From: an uncultured Erythrobacter sp. | GTDB lineage: Bacteria; Pseudomonadota; Alphaproteobacteria; Sphingomonadales; Sphingomonadaceae | Length of the DNA stretch: 64,000 bases | Assembly: GCF_947492365.1 (NCBI RefSeq) | Contig: NZ_CANLMB010000001.1 | Location: forward strand, 496,001-560,000 | Reading direction: 5' to 3' | Part shown: positions 37,877 through 47,064 of the stretch, piece after piece | Layout: each line of letters opens with the position of its first letter | How positions within the stretch are numbered: position 1 is the stretch's first letter | Program-made: the position numbers and the translations under genes | The notes under the pieces: generated by a model | Seen by the model: only the letters and a program-made list of their open reading frames with translations | Databases searched by the model: none | Told to the model about the DNA's origin: nothing

Positions 37877-38856
37877 CCGAAGACATTGCACGCCGTTTTG
37901 CCCGGATAGCGCTGGGCCATGTGGCGCAGGAATATCCCAACAAGCTCGAGCATGTGTTGGGGGCGGACGCTGACGCGCGCACACCGCGCGATCTGCACCC
38001 TTGCTTCTTCGGCAGCTTTGACTGGCATTCCTGCGTCCACAGCTGGTGGACGCTGCTGACTTTGCGCAGGCTCTATCCCGATATGGCTGAAGCCTCCGAT
38101 ATCGATATGCTGGCCAACGCGACCTTCACCGAGGCGAAGCTAGACGTCGAGCTTGCCTATCTGGAGCGGCTGCATTCGCGGGGCTTCGAGCGGCCCTATG
38201 GCTGGGGCTGGCTGCTCGCACTCCATCACGAAGCTGCGCTGCATGGGGACCGTCCGTGGGGTGCCAGGCTGGAACCGCTCGCGCGCGCCTTTGCTGCGAG
38301 GTTTGCCGATTATCTCCCGCTACTCACTTATCCGATCACGGTCGGCACGCATGGCAACACTGCCTTTGCGCTGGTGCTGGCAAGCGAATGGGCGGAGGGC
38401 CGGGATCCCGCATTGCTTGAAGTGATTTCGAGATGGTCGTCCAAAGCGTTTGAAAGTAAAGTTGATTATTCGGGATGGGAACCTGCAGGCGACGAGTTTC
38501 TCTCGCCCGTCCTGATTGCGGCGCTGCTGATGAGCCGAGTGATGCCACGCGGCGAATTCGCGCCTTGGTTCGACCGGCTCGTCATCGCCAATGGCTGGAT
38601 CGAGCGCGAGTGCCACCCTGTCACCGTGTCGGATCGCAGCGACGGCAAGATCGCGCATCTTGATGGCCTAAACCTCAGTCGTGCATGGTGCCTGCGCAGA
38701 ATCGCCTCAAGCCTTGCGGACGAGGCTGCCTTAGCGCTGCTCGAAGATCGCGCAGGCGCTCATCTAGAGGCGGCAATGCCGCATGTGGCGGGTGATTATA
38801 TGGGTGAGCATTGGCTCGCGAGCTTTGCGCTGCTGGCGCTTTGCGCGGACTCATAG
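37867..38856 (+). CDS. DUF2891 family protein
   Basis: 329 residues, soluble. Family blocks: HPCFFGSFDWHSCVHSWWTL near residue 40, RPYGWGWLL, and GTHGNTAFAL; the His/Trp/Cys-rich first block suggests an active site. The GTG start overlaps the DUF979 stop, making it the fourth gene of the cassette. Function of DUF2891 is not established. Its helical, aromatic-rich sequence resembles alpha/alpha-toroid enzymes, which is only an impression. Confidence 0.85.
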   Translation: MGLTEDIARRFARIALGHVAQEYPNKLEHVLGADADARTPRDLHPCFFGSFDWHSCVHSWWTLLTLRRLYPDMAEASDIDMLANATFTEAKLDVELAYLERLHSRGFERPYGWGWLLALHHEAALHGDRPWGARLEPLARAFAARFADYLPLLTYPITVGTHGNTAFALVLASEWAEGRDPALLEVISRWSSKAFESKVDYSGWEPAGDEFLSPVLIAALLMSRVMPRGEFAPWFDRLVIANGWIERECHPVTVSDRSDGKIAHLDGLNLSRAWCLRRIASSLADEAALALLEDRAGAHLEAAMPHVAGDYMGEHWLASFALLALCADS

Positions 38857-39102
38857 GCTTCGCGCTGAAGGCGAATCATGCCCGAAAGTTTGAGGCGAAC
38901 GCTGTTTCCTGCCGCGATGGGCCTTCGCCGCTCGATTGACCGATTGGTAGATTATTCGAAGGGTTACAGCCTTTTTGGCCGAATTCGAAGCCTCGATTAA
39001 CCACGTCAAATTGCAAAACATTGTATCCAAAACCGCAGAACTGCGCGGTTTCGGCCCAACCGCTAACGGCTTGATAACCATTAACTCGTATCCGCCCTAG
39101 GT

Positions 39103-40083
39103 ATGGATACGCAGAAGATATCAAAGTCGCTTTTCGCCGCACCTGTTGCGGCGTTGTTTACACTTTCCGCCCCGGCGCTCGCCGATGGCGTGGATGCAGG
39201 TACTCTTATCGAGAACACTGCAACCGCGACCTATGACGATGGCGACGGGCCGCAGACGGTTGATTCGAACACCGTCGTGGTGCGGGTGGATGAGCTGATT
39301 GACGTCACCGTGACGTCGCTCGACAGCGGGCCGATTGGCACGTCGCCGGGCGAAGCGGTGCTCACTTTCGAAGTGACCAACCAGGGCAATGGCCCCGAGG
39401 CCTATGAGCTGACCGCCAATCCGGCGGTGGCTGGCAATGACTTTGATACGAGCGTCACCAACATCGCGGTCGATACCAATGGCAACGGCACTTACGATCC
39501 GGGCGTCGATGAAATCCTGACCGCGCCTGAGACCACTCAAGTTCTGGCCGCGGACGAGACGCTGACGGTCTTCGTCATCGTCGAGGTCCCGGTCGATGCC
39601 ACCGATGGTCAGGCAAGCGATGTCGAGCTGACTGCAGAAGCGGTTACCGGAACCGGGGCACCGGGCACGGTGTTTGCGGGTCAGGGCGTTGATGGCGGCG
39701 ATGCGATCATCGGCACAACCGGTGCGGATGACAGCGCGATCGGCACGCTGATCGTGGGCATCACCACGGTTGATCTCGACAAGAGCGTCACCGTTGTTGA
39801 TCCGTTCGGCGGCACCAGCGCCGTTCCAGGCTCGATCGCGACCTTTACGATTTTGGCCAATGCTCAGGGCAGCGGATCGGTTGACGATCTGGTTGTCACC
39901 GACGCGATCCCTGACGGCACGACCTATGTCGCAAATTCGCTCACCCTCGATGGCGGCGCGCTCACCGATGCCAGCGGCGATGATGCGGGTGAAGCATCCG
40001 ATGCGGCCGGCATTTCGGTTGATCTGGGCACCGTCGCAGGCGGCTCCAGCCACTCCATCACATTCGACGTCACGATCGATTGA
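39103..40083 (+). CDS. Exported DUF11-like repeat protein 1
   Basis: 326 residues. Signal peptide 1-27 (cleavage after ALA), then beta-rich modules of the DUF11/conserved-repeat type: SPGEAVLTFEVTNQGNG around 83-100 and VPGSIATFTILANAQGSGS near 243. A D-T-N-G-N-G-T-Y-D loop starts at residue 124, close to a calcium-binding EF-hand loop but lacking its last acidic residue. The start ATG has no clear ribosome site and may be leaderless or start at another position. First gene of a five-gene exported cluster, predicted periplasmic or surface-located. Function unknown. Confidence 0.82.
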   Translation: MDTQKISKSLFAAPVAALFTLSAPALADGVDAGTLIENTATATYDDGDGPQTVDSNTVVVRVDELIDVTVTSLDSGPIGTSPGEAVLTFEVTNQGNGPEAYELTANPAVAGNDFDTSVTNIAVDTNGNGTYDPGVDEILTAPETTQVLAADETLTVFVIVEVPVDATDGQASDVELTAEAVTGTGAPGTVFAGQGVDGGDAIIGTTGADDSAIGTLIVGITTVDLDKSVTVVDPFGGTSAVPGSIATFTILANAQGSGSVDDLVVTDAIPDGTTYVANSLTLDGGALTDASGDDAGEASDAAGISVDLGTVAGGSSHSITFDVTID

Positions 40084-40085
40084 AC

Positions 40086-40099
40086 CAACTGATCAGTTG
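40086..40099. promoter_or_regulatory. 14-base perfect palindrome before DUF11 gene 2
   Basis: CAACTGATCAGTTG lies between the stop of gene 1 and the GAGGAAA ribosome site of gene 2. It can be an operator or an RNA hairpin with a GATC loop. Confidence 0.5.
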
Positions 40100-40112
40100 A
40101 GGAAACAGACCC

Positions 40113-40592
40113 ATGAATATTCTCAAGAAAATGGCCGCAGCTCTGCTGATTGCCGGATCTGCGGCAATGCCAGCTGCTGCATTTGCGCAGAGCCCGGTTA
40201 CGCTTTCGGGCGATGTGAAGGCGGTTGAAACCTCGGTCGATGCCGATGGGAATGAGACCACGCAGCTGGTCGCGCCCGATGTCATCGTGCCAGGTGATCG
40301 CCTCGTTTTCGGAACCGACTACGCCAATAATGGCGCGGAGCCGGTCGAGAACTTCGTCGTCACCAACCCGCTTCCCACCGCAGTGCGCCTCGCTCCAGAT
40401 GCCGCTGCCGATCTGACCGTCTCGGTCGATGGAGGCGCAAGCTGGGGCACGCTCGCCGAACTCAGCGTTACTGCAGAGGACGGAACGAGCCGCGCGGCGA
40501 CCCATTCGGATGTCACGCATGTGCGCTGGACGCTCGCGACGATTGCGCCGGGCGACAGCGGACGGCTCGAATACCCCGCGATAATCCGCTGA
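40113..40592 (+). CDS. Exported DUF11-like protein 2 (single module)
   Basis: 159 residues. Signal peptide 1-26 (cleavage after AFA) and one beta-rich module: VPGDRLVFGTDYANNGAEPVENF with VVTNPLP, then VSVDGGASWG and a closing RWTLATIAPGDSGRLEYPAIIR typical of DUF11 folds. GAGGAAA upstream of the ATG is a strong ribosome site. Second gene of the exported cluster. Sphingomonads carry similar small proteins of unknown function; a pilin-like or scaffold subunit is conceivable. Confidence 0.82.
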   Translation: MNILKKMAAALLIAGSAAMPAAAFAQSPVTLSGDVKAVETSVDADGNETTQLVAPDVIVPGDRLVFGTDYANNGAEPVENFVVTNPLPTAVRLAPDAAADLTVSVDGGASWGTLAELSVTAEDGTSRAATHSDVTHVRWTLATIAPGDSGRLEYPAIIR

Positions 40593-40610
40593 AAAATTTC
40601 ACAAAATCTT

Positions 40611-40665
40611 CCGTCGTAAGACGGTTGGTAACCGCCATGTCCCGTGGGCGGTCTGAAGTCACGGG
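40611..40665 (+). promoter_or_regulatory. Structured leader of DUF11 gene 3: hairpin plus predicted H-type pseudoknot
   Basis: CCGTC-GTAA-GACGG forms a tetraloop hairpin at 40611-40624. Then ACCGCC (40631-40636) pairs with GGCGGT (40647-40652), and the loop segment CCCGTG (40641-40646) pairs with CACGGG (40660-40665). Both stems have six perfect pairs, no linker between them, and loops of four and seven bases, the geometry of a stable H-type pseudoknot. It ends 21 bases before the ATG. Ligand or protein partner unknown. Confidence 0.6.
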
Positions 40666-40686
40666 CGCACGCAGAGGACCACAACA

Positions 40687-41805
40687 ATGAAACGAACAAC
40701 CCAGCTGCTGGGTGCAGTTAGCGCGGTAGCGCTAGTTGCAATGTCCAGCACGCCGGCCTTGGCAGTCGGGACAACTGCTGGTGATACCATCACCAACAAT
40801 GTCTCGGTTTCCTTCCAGGTTGGCGGTGAAGACCAAACCGCTGTTACTGACAGCGATACCTTTACAGTTGACCGCGTCATCGACGTCAACGTCAACTTCA
40901 CTGGAACGAGTCCGGAATCGGTCTCGCCCGGCGAAGATAACGTTGTCCTCGCATTCGACGTGACCAACCTGTCGAACGACGTCGTCGATCTTGATCTCAG
41001 CACCGTCCTGACCGGCGGCACTGCGGCGAACATCGAAAACATCGAAATCTATCTCGATTCCGATGGTGACGGTGTTCTGGATGCAGGTGAACTGGCCGCA
41101 GGCCCGATCACCTTCCTCGACGAAGTGGCTGCCGATGACGGTACCGGTACCGAGACTATCTCAGTCCTCGTCGTCGCCGACATCACCACTGACGCAGTGA
41201 ACACTGACACGTTTGACATCGTGCTGGTTGCAGACGCGCATGAAGATGGCGGCATTGGCGTTCTTGGCGCCGAAATCACCGCTACTGCCGGTGCAAACAC
41301 TGCTGGTGTCGATACCGTTCTTGCCGATGGTAATGGCGGTACGGGCGAAGAAGCCGACAATGACGGCGCCTTCTCCGATCAAGGCCAGTTCGAAGTGGCA
41401 GGCGCTGAAGTCAGCGTCGTCAAGTCGAGCCGCATCATCAGCGACCCTGTCAATGGCACGACCGATCCGAAAGCAATTCCGGGTGCTGTTATCGAGTACT
41501 GCATCGCGGTCTCGAACGCTACCGGCGCTGCTACGGCAACGTCTGTCAGCGTGGCCGACGATCTGCCAGCTGACGTGACATTCACGGCCAGTGACTTCGG
41601 CATCTTTGTCGATGGCACCGCAACGATCGACACTTCGGGCGCAACCCCGGTGGCGACATGCGCTGGCGGCACCGATGGTGAGGGCACGACTGCTTCCTAC
41701 ACCGCTGGTGGCGGTACAGGTGGTCTTGACCTCATCGCTGGCACGCTCAGCGATCTCCCGGCGAGCACCACGCGTTCGCTCTATTTCCGCGTCACGATCA
41801 ACTAA
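40687..41805 (+). CDS. Exported DUF11-like protein 3 with EF-hand-type loop
   Basis: 372 residues. Signal peptide 1-26 (cleavage after ALA). A beta-rich first module (SPGEDNVVLAFDVTNLSND) leads to a canonical 12-residue EF-hand loop, D124-S-D-G-D-G-V-L-D-A-G-E135, then a second DUF11 module starting DPVNGTTDPKAIPGA (about 254-267), a motif shared with the fifth gene. It parallels protein 1 in layout, with the Asp loop starting at the same residue number. Predicted calcium-binding surface or periplasmic protein. Structured RNA precedes the gene. Confidence 0.83.
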   Translation: MKRTTQLLGAVSAVALVAMSSTPALAVGTTAGDTITNNVSVSFQVGGEDQTAVTDSDTFTVDRVIDVNVNFTGTSPESVSPGEDNVVLAFDVTNLSNDVVDLDLSTVLTGGTAANIENIEIYLDSDGDGVLDAGELAAGPITFLDEVAADDGTGTETISVLVVADITTDAVNTDTFDIVLVADAHEDGGIGVLGAEITATAGANTAGVDTVLADGNGGTGEEADNDGAFSDQGQFEVAGAEVSVVKSSRIISDPVNGTTDPKAIPGAVIEYCIAVSNATGAATATSVSVADDLPADVTFTASDFGIFVDGTATIDTSGATPVATCAGGTDGEGTTASYTAGGGTGGLDLIAGTLSDLPASTTRSLYFRVTIN

Positions 41806-41829
41806 GATCTGAACGGTAGGGAATAGACT

Positions 41830-44800
41830 TTGCGTGTGTCCCCCTCTTTGAGGCGTCTGGCGGCAGCACTTTCAGTAGTGCTGCTGCCATTTGGCGTGCT
41901 CGAAGAGGGGGCGTCCGCTCAGATTAATGGCTCTCAGGGTAATGGTACCGAAGTTATCGGCACGATTTCCAACACTGCTGAAGCCACTTACACGTTCGTG
42001 GGTCGCCCGGTGCGGACCCCGAGCAATACCGTGACACTGGATGTCACATCTCCACCCCCTTCTATTCGCACATTCCGTCCGGCTTCGACCGGCGGTGTGG
42101 ACCTCGATTTCCGTGCGCCGATTTGCGCGGCATCGGGTCAGAGTGGACAGGGCACGGGGGGCACCGGGAATACAAGTATCGAGCTTGCGCCGCTGAACGA
42201 CGCGGTCGAACAAAGCCAGATTGTCCGTGCAGGGCAGGTTCTGGTCTTTGAAGTGACCGCCCTGGCTGCCAATCTCGATCCCAACGCCGCCGATAGTCTC
42301 GAAATCACACTCACGACCTCTACAGGAGACCGTGAGACGGAGACGATTTTCGAAACCGGGCCGAACACCGGCGTTTTCGTAGGCCAGATCGATACTATCC
42401 GCATGCCGCCGAGCGTTGCGCAGGGCGATTGCCGCCTCAGCATCGTCGATGGCGCGGACATTACGGTCACCGCGACACTGCCGGGTGATACGACGGTCAT
42501 CGTCGAGACGCTGGTTGATGTGCTTGCCGATCCGTTTGGTGTCGTTTTCGACAGCGAAACCGGCCAGCCGGTCGATGGTGCGGTCGTGACTTTGATTGAT
42601 GTCGCCACCGGCCAGCCCGCAACGGTCTTTGCTGAAGACGGTGTTACCTCGTGGCCTTCAACGGTAATTTCGGGGCAACCGATCACCGATGGCGCTGGCA
42701 ATGTGACCGATCTGGGGGCGGGCGAGTTCTGGTTCCCGCTGACATTCCTCGGCACCTATCGCCTCGAAATCACGCCGCCTGAGCCTTACACAGCACCTTC
42801 CGTGGTCAGCCCGCAGGATCTTGCGCGCCTGACCCGCCCGGATGGCCGGGGTTTCGTGATCCTCGACGGTTCTTATGGCGGTGCTTTCACGCTGACCGAT
42901 CCGACGCCGGTCCAGATCGACATTCCGCTGGATCGACCAGGTCAGGATATCGGTCTTGTCAAAACCGCATCGCGCCAGCGTGTGCAGCCTGGAGACGTTG
43001 TTTTCTACTCGGTGACTGCGCGCAATGACGATCCCTCGCGCCCGCGCCGCAATGTGGTGCTGACCGACACGCCTGCGAGCGATCTGCGCCTGCGTCCTGA
43101 CTCCATCCGCATTGACGGTGTTGAAGCACCTGATGCGGTCGAAATTGCTGCCGATGGCCGCCAATTTACCATTTCGCTCGGCGATATCGAAGCTTCGGGC
43201 TCGCGCCGTGTCACATATGCGATGACTGTGCGTTCCGACGCGGCTCCGGGGCGTGCGCTGAATGATGTGCTTGTGATCGACAGCCTTGGTCGCACCGCTC
43301 GCACCAGCGTAGCCGTTGATATTGAACGCGAATCCATTGCGGACCGGATGACGATCATTGGCCGGATCACCGCTGGACCCTGTTCACTTGACGACCCACG
43401 TCCAGGAATTCCGGGTGTGCGCGTTGTGCTTGAGGACGGATCCTACGCGATCACCGATGCCGATGGCCGCTATCACTTCGAAGGCGTTGTCCCGGGTACA
43501 CATGTCGTCGCTGTGTCGCGCATGACGCTGCCGGAAGGTGCGGAGCTGGTTGATTGCCACCGCGATACCCGCAGTGCCGGTTCGACTAGTTCGCGCTTTG
43601 TCATTGGACGCGGCGGAAGCCTCGTTGTTGCTGACTTCCATGCGACAGTTCCCGAAGGATATGAAGCGCTTGCCGATGCTTCTTCACAAGCCGAAACACG
43701 TCCTGACGGTGCTGGCGCGCGCGCTGTTGACGCGATTGCTGGTGGTCCCGCACAGCGCGGCGCGCCTGCTCTCGACGCAGAAACGCTGACTGAAGCGGGT
43801 GTTGCTGAAAGCACTGCGGAAGCCGCTGCATCCGCCGAAATGTCCTATGCGCCCAACACGGACTGGATTGCGCTGGGTGATGGCGAAGACGGCTTCCTGA
43901 CGCCTGGGGTGACCGCGAACCCGCGTGCTCCGGCTATCCGCGTCGCTATCCGTCACCGCAAAGGCCAGACCGTGATCCTGCGCGTTAACGGCGAAGAAGT
44001 GAGCGGGCTCAACTTTGATGGCACTCTCAATCCGGAACGCGGCCAATTTGCTGTCAGCACATGGCGCGGCATCCTGCTTGAGAATGATCGCACCGTACTC
44101 GAAGCCGACATCGTCAACAGCTTTGGCATGGTGTCCAAGACCTTCACCCGCGAAGTGTTCTTCACCACCACGCCTTCGCGCGTTGAGATGGTGCCGGAAC
44201 TGTCGAACCTGATCGCTGACGGGCGCACCCGTCCTGTGGTCGCAATCCGTGTTCTCGACCGGAACAACCGCCCGCTGCGCGCCGGTGTTTCGGGCAATTT
44301 CACGCTCAACGCGCCGTATGAGAGCGCCGAGCAGATTGACCGCCAGCAGCTTAATCAGCTCACCGGCTTTGCCCCGACGTCGGCCCGCTGGGTTGTCGAA
44401 GGCACGGACGGCATTGCTCTAATCGAGCTTGCCCCGACCATGGTCAGCGGCTCGCTGCGCCTCGACTTCCAGTTCAACGATGGCGAGCTTGTGCGCGACC
44501 AGCAACTCGACGGCTGGATTGAACCGGGCGATATCGAATGGACCATTGTCGGCCTCGCCGAAGGCACTGTGGGTGCGCGTTCGGTCGCCGAGAATATGGA
44601 GCGCGAAGGCCGCTTTGACAGCGATCTGGGCGATGATGCGCGCGTTGCGCTCTATGCCAAGGGCCGCGTGCTGGGTCGCTACCTGCTGACGCTCGCCTAT
44701 GACAGCGCCAAGCAGCGTGAAGATCAGCGGGTGCTCGGCACAATCGACCCGCAGGCCTATTACACCGTTTTTGCCGATGGCTCGACCCGCCGCTTTGACG

Positions 44801-47064
44801 CTGCGAGCCGTGAGAAGCTCTATGTCCGCATCGAAACCTCGACCTTCTACGCACTTTATGGCGACTTCGAGACGAGCTTCGACCAGACAAACCTTGCGCG
44901 TTACAACCGCACAGCAACCGGTGTGCGCGGTGAAGCGCGCGTGGGCCAGTTCAAGGCGACTGCCTTTGCTGCTGAAATCTCCAGCCGCCTCCAGCGCGAC
45001 GAGATCCAGGGGCAGGGCATCACCGGTCCGTATCAGCTTTCGAACCGCGCAATCCTTGCCAATAGCGAGCGTGTGACGATTGAAGTGCGCGACCGCTTCC
45101 GTTCGGAACAGATCGTTTCGAGCCAGACGCTCACGCGCTTCCTCGACTACAATATCGACCTGTTCTCCGGCACGATCACCTTTGTCCGTCCGGTTCTGAG
45201 CCGCGATGAGTTTCTCAACCCGCAATTTGTCGTTGTCGAATATGAAACCGAAGGTCAGGGCAATGCCGAGCTGAATGCCGGTATTCGCGCCGACTGGACC
45301 AGCGCCGACGACCGCATTCGCATCGGTGTGAACGCAATCACTGACAAGGGCGAGGGCGCCCGTACAGATCTCGGCGCGATTGATGTGCGCGCACGCCTTG
45401 GCCAGAACACAGAGCTGCGCGGCGAATACGCCATGAGCCGCCGCAATGGCGAGAATGCAACCGGCTGGATTGCCGAAGTGCAGCACCAGACCGGCAAGCT
45501 CGATGTGCTCGCCTATGCCCGCCAGCTCGACGCCGATTACGGTGTGGGCCAGCAAAACGGCGTGGAGCTGGGTCGCCGCAAGATCGGTGTCGATGGCCGC
45601 GTATTCCTCAACGACAATCTCAGCGTGATTGGCAGCGTGTGGCAGGACGACAGCCTGACCGACAGCTCGCGCCGCCGCGCTGCGCAGGCTCAGGTGAACC
45701 TGACGCGCCGCAACACCGATGTTCGCCTTGGCCTGTCCTACTTTGACGACCTGCTTGCTGATGGCACGACCAACACTTCGACTGTGCTCGAAGCCGGCGT
45801 GACACAGCGCATGCTCGACAACACTCTGGAAGTGTCGCTCGCCACCTCAATCGCGCTCGACAGTGCCGAGAGCATCGACCTGCCCGCACGTCACCGCGTT
45901 GGAGTGCGCTATGCGCTGACCCGCAATGTGCGCCTGGTCGGCACTTACGAGATCACCGATGGCGAGAATATCGACGCGCGTCAGCTGCGCGGCGGTATCG
46001 AGGCAACCCCGTGGCAGGGTGGTCAGATCGTCACGACCTTGGGTCAGGAAACTATCGGCGAGTTCGGCAACCGCACCTTTGCAGCATTCGGCCTTGCCCA
46101 GACGCTGCAAGTATCGCCGGAATTCACGATCGACGCGACGATTGACGGCAATCGCACGATTGGCGGCACGCCGAACTCGAGCGACCTTATCAACCAGCTC
46201 CAGCCTGCCGCGAGCGGCGGTCAGCTGACCGGCAACCAGCAGTTCGAAGACTTCACCGCCTTCACGCTGGGCGGCGCATGGCGCAAGGACCGCTGGAGCG
46301 TTACCGCGCGCGGTGAATATCGCGATGGCGAACAGGCAGACCGCATGGGCGCAACCTTTGGCGCGATCCGTCAACTGGGCGAGGGCAGCATTGTCGGCTC
46401 TGGCGCAACATGGACGCGTGCCGAAGACGAAAACGGCCCGACCACTGAGATTTTCGATGCAAGCATCGCATTTGCTCACCGTCCCGACTCTTCGGAAGTC
46501 GCTATGCTGGGCAAACTCGAATATCGCAGCGACCGCGTAACCGGCGGCGTGGCTGGCCAAGCTGGCGGCGCAGGGCGCACCGCGTTGATCGTTGATGGCG
46601 ATGCAACTTCGCGCCGTCTCGTAGGCAGCTGGTCCACCAACTGGAGCCCACGCGGCTGGGACGAAGACGAGTTTGGCATCGAGCACCAGACCCGCCGCGA
46701 CGAATACACCTTGTTCCTTGGCGCGCGTCACAACTTCGACGAGTTCGAAGGCACCGAGTTCTCCGGCACTACCGTGCTTGCCGGTGTCGACTTCCGCCTT
46801 GGCGTGACTGACAAGATCGAAGTCGGCGCAAGCGGCACTGTGCGCGCCAACCTTGAAGATGATGTGACCAGCTATTCCTATGGCCCGACCATTGGCTTTG
46901 TTCCGGTCGAAGGCATGTTGCTCACCGTCGGCTATAATGTCGAAGGTTTCCGCGATGGCGACTTCTCGGCGGCGCGCAACACCGATGAAGGCCTGTTCGC
47001 CAGCGTTCGCTTCAAGTTCGACACCGACACATTTGACTTCCTTGGTCTGGGAGGTCGTCGATGA
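41830..47064 (+). CDS. Very large exported protein: DUF11 and carboxypeptidase-regulatory-like modules with C-terminal outer-membrane barrel
   Basis: 1744 residues. Signal peptide 1-31 (cleavage after ASA). A DUF11-like module lies at about 372-500 (VQPGDVVFYSVTARNDD), an SdrB/CarboxypepD_reg-like module at about 510-573 (GVRVVLEDGSYAITDADGRYHFEGV), an Ala/Glu-rich linker at 610-670, and from about 930 to the end many amphipathic beta strands with YYTVFADGS, ALYGDFETSF and YNRTATGVRGE motifs, read as an outer-membrane barrel of about 800 residues. The last residues are Gly/Arg, not Phe. The start is TTG at 41830 with AGGGA upstream; a GTG two codons later is the alternative. Function unknown; an exporter or anchor for the neighbouring DUF11 proteins is possible. 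Confidence 0.82.
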   Translation: MRVSPSLRRLAAALSVVLLPFGVLEEGASAQINGSQGNGTEVIGTISNTAEATYTFVGRPVRTPSNTVTLDVTSPPPSIRTFRPASTGGVDLDFRAPICAASGQSGQGTGGTGNTSIELAPLNDAVEQSQIVRAGQVLVFEVTALAANLDPNAADSLEITLTTSTGDRETETIFETGPNTGVFVGQIDTIRMPPSVAQGDCRLSIVDGADITVTATLPGDTTVIVETLVDVLADPFGVVFDSETGQPVDGAVVTLIDVATGQPATVFAEDGVTSWPSTVISGQPITDGAGNVTDLGAGEFWFPLTFLGTYRLEITPPEPYTAPSVVSPQDLARLTRPDGRGFVILDGSYGGAFTLTDPTPVQIDIPLDRPGQDIGLVKTASRQRVQPGDVVFYSVTARNDDPSRPRRNVVLTDTPASDLRLRPDSIRIDGVEAPDAVEIAADGRQFTISLGDIEASGSRRVTYAMTVRSDAAPGRALNDVLVIDSLGRTARTSVAVDIERESIADRMTIIGRITAGPCSLDDPRPGIPGVRVVLEDGSYAITDADGRYHFEGVVPGTHVVAVSRMTLPEGAELVDCHRDTRSAGSTSSRFVIGRGGSLVVADFHATVPEGYEALADASSQAETRPDGAGARAVDAIAGGPAQRGAPALDAETLTEAGVAESTAEAAASAEMSYAPNTDWIALGDGEDGFLTPGVTANPRAPAIRVAIRHRKGQTVILRVNGEEVSGLNFDGTLNPERGQFAVSTWRGILLENDRTVLEADIVNSFGMVSKTFTREVFFTTTPSRVEMVPELSNLIADGRTRPVVAIRVLDRNNRPLRAGVSGNFTLNAPYESAEQIDRQQLNQLTGFAPTSARWVVEGTDGIALIELAPTMVSGSLRLDFQFNDGELVRDQQLDGWIEPGDIEWTIVGLAEGTVGARSVAENMEREGRFDSDLGDDARVALYAKGRVLGRYLLTLAYDSAKQREDQRVLGTIDPQAYYTVFADGSTRRFDAASREKLYVRIETSTFYALYGDFETSFDQTNLARYNRTATGVRGEARVGQFKATAFAAEISSRLQRDEIQGQGITGPYQLSNRAILANSERVTIEVRDRFRSEQIVSSQTLTRFLDYNIDLFSGTITFVRPVLSRDEFLNPQFVVVEYETEGQGNAELNAGIRADWTSADDRIRIGVNAITDKGEGARTDLGAIDVRARLGQNTELRGEYAMSRRNGENATGWIAEVQHQTGKLDVLAYARQLDADYGVGQQNGVELGRRKIGVDGRVFLNDNLSVIGSVWQDDSLTDSSRRRAAQAQVNLTRRNTDVRLGLSYFDDLLADGTTNTSTVLEAGVTQRMLDNTLEVSLATSIALDSAESIDLPARHRVGVRYALTRNVRLVGTYEITDGENIDARQLRGGIEATPWQGGQIVTTLGQETIGEFGNRTFAAFGLAQTLQVSPEFTIDATIDGNRTIGGTPNSSDLINQLQPAASGGQLTGNQQFEDFTAFTLGGAWRKDRWSVTARGEYRDGEQADRMGATFGAIRQLGEGSIVGSGATWTRAEDENGPTTEIFDASIAFAHRPDSSEVAMLGKLEYRSDRVTGGVAGQAGGAGRTALIVDGDATSRRLVGSWSTNWSPRGWDEDEFGIEHQTRRDEYTLFLGARHNFDEFEGTEFSGTTVLAGVDFRLGVTDKIEVGASGTVRANLEDDVTSYSYGPTIGFVPVEGMLLTVGYNVEGFRDGDFSAARNTDEGLFASVRFKFDTDTFDFLGLGGRR

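Noticed and set aside
39030-39051. Terminator hairpin upstream of the first DUF11 gene (AAACCGC/GCGGTTT)
   Set aside because: Seven-pair stem is present but no T run follows and the preceding gene ends 170 bases earlier; not strong enough to list.
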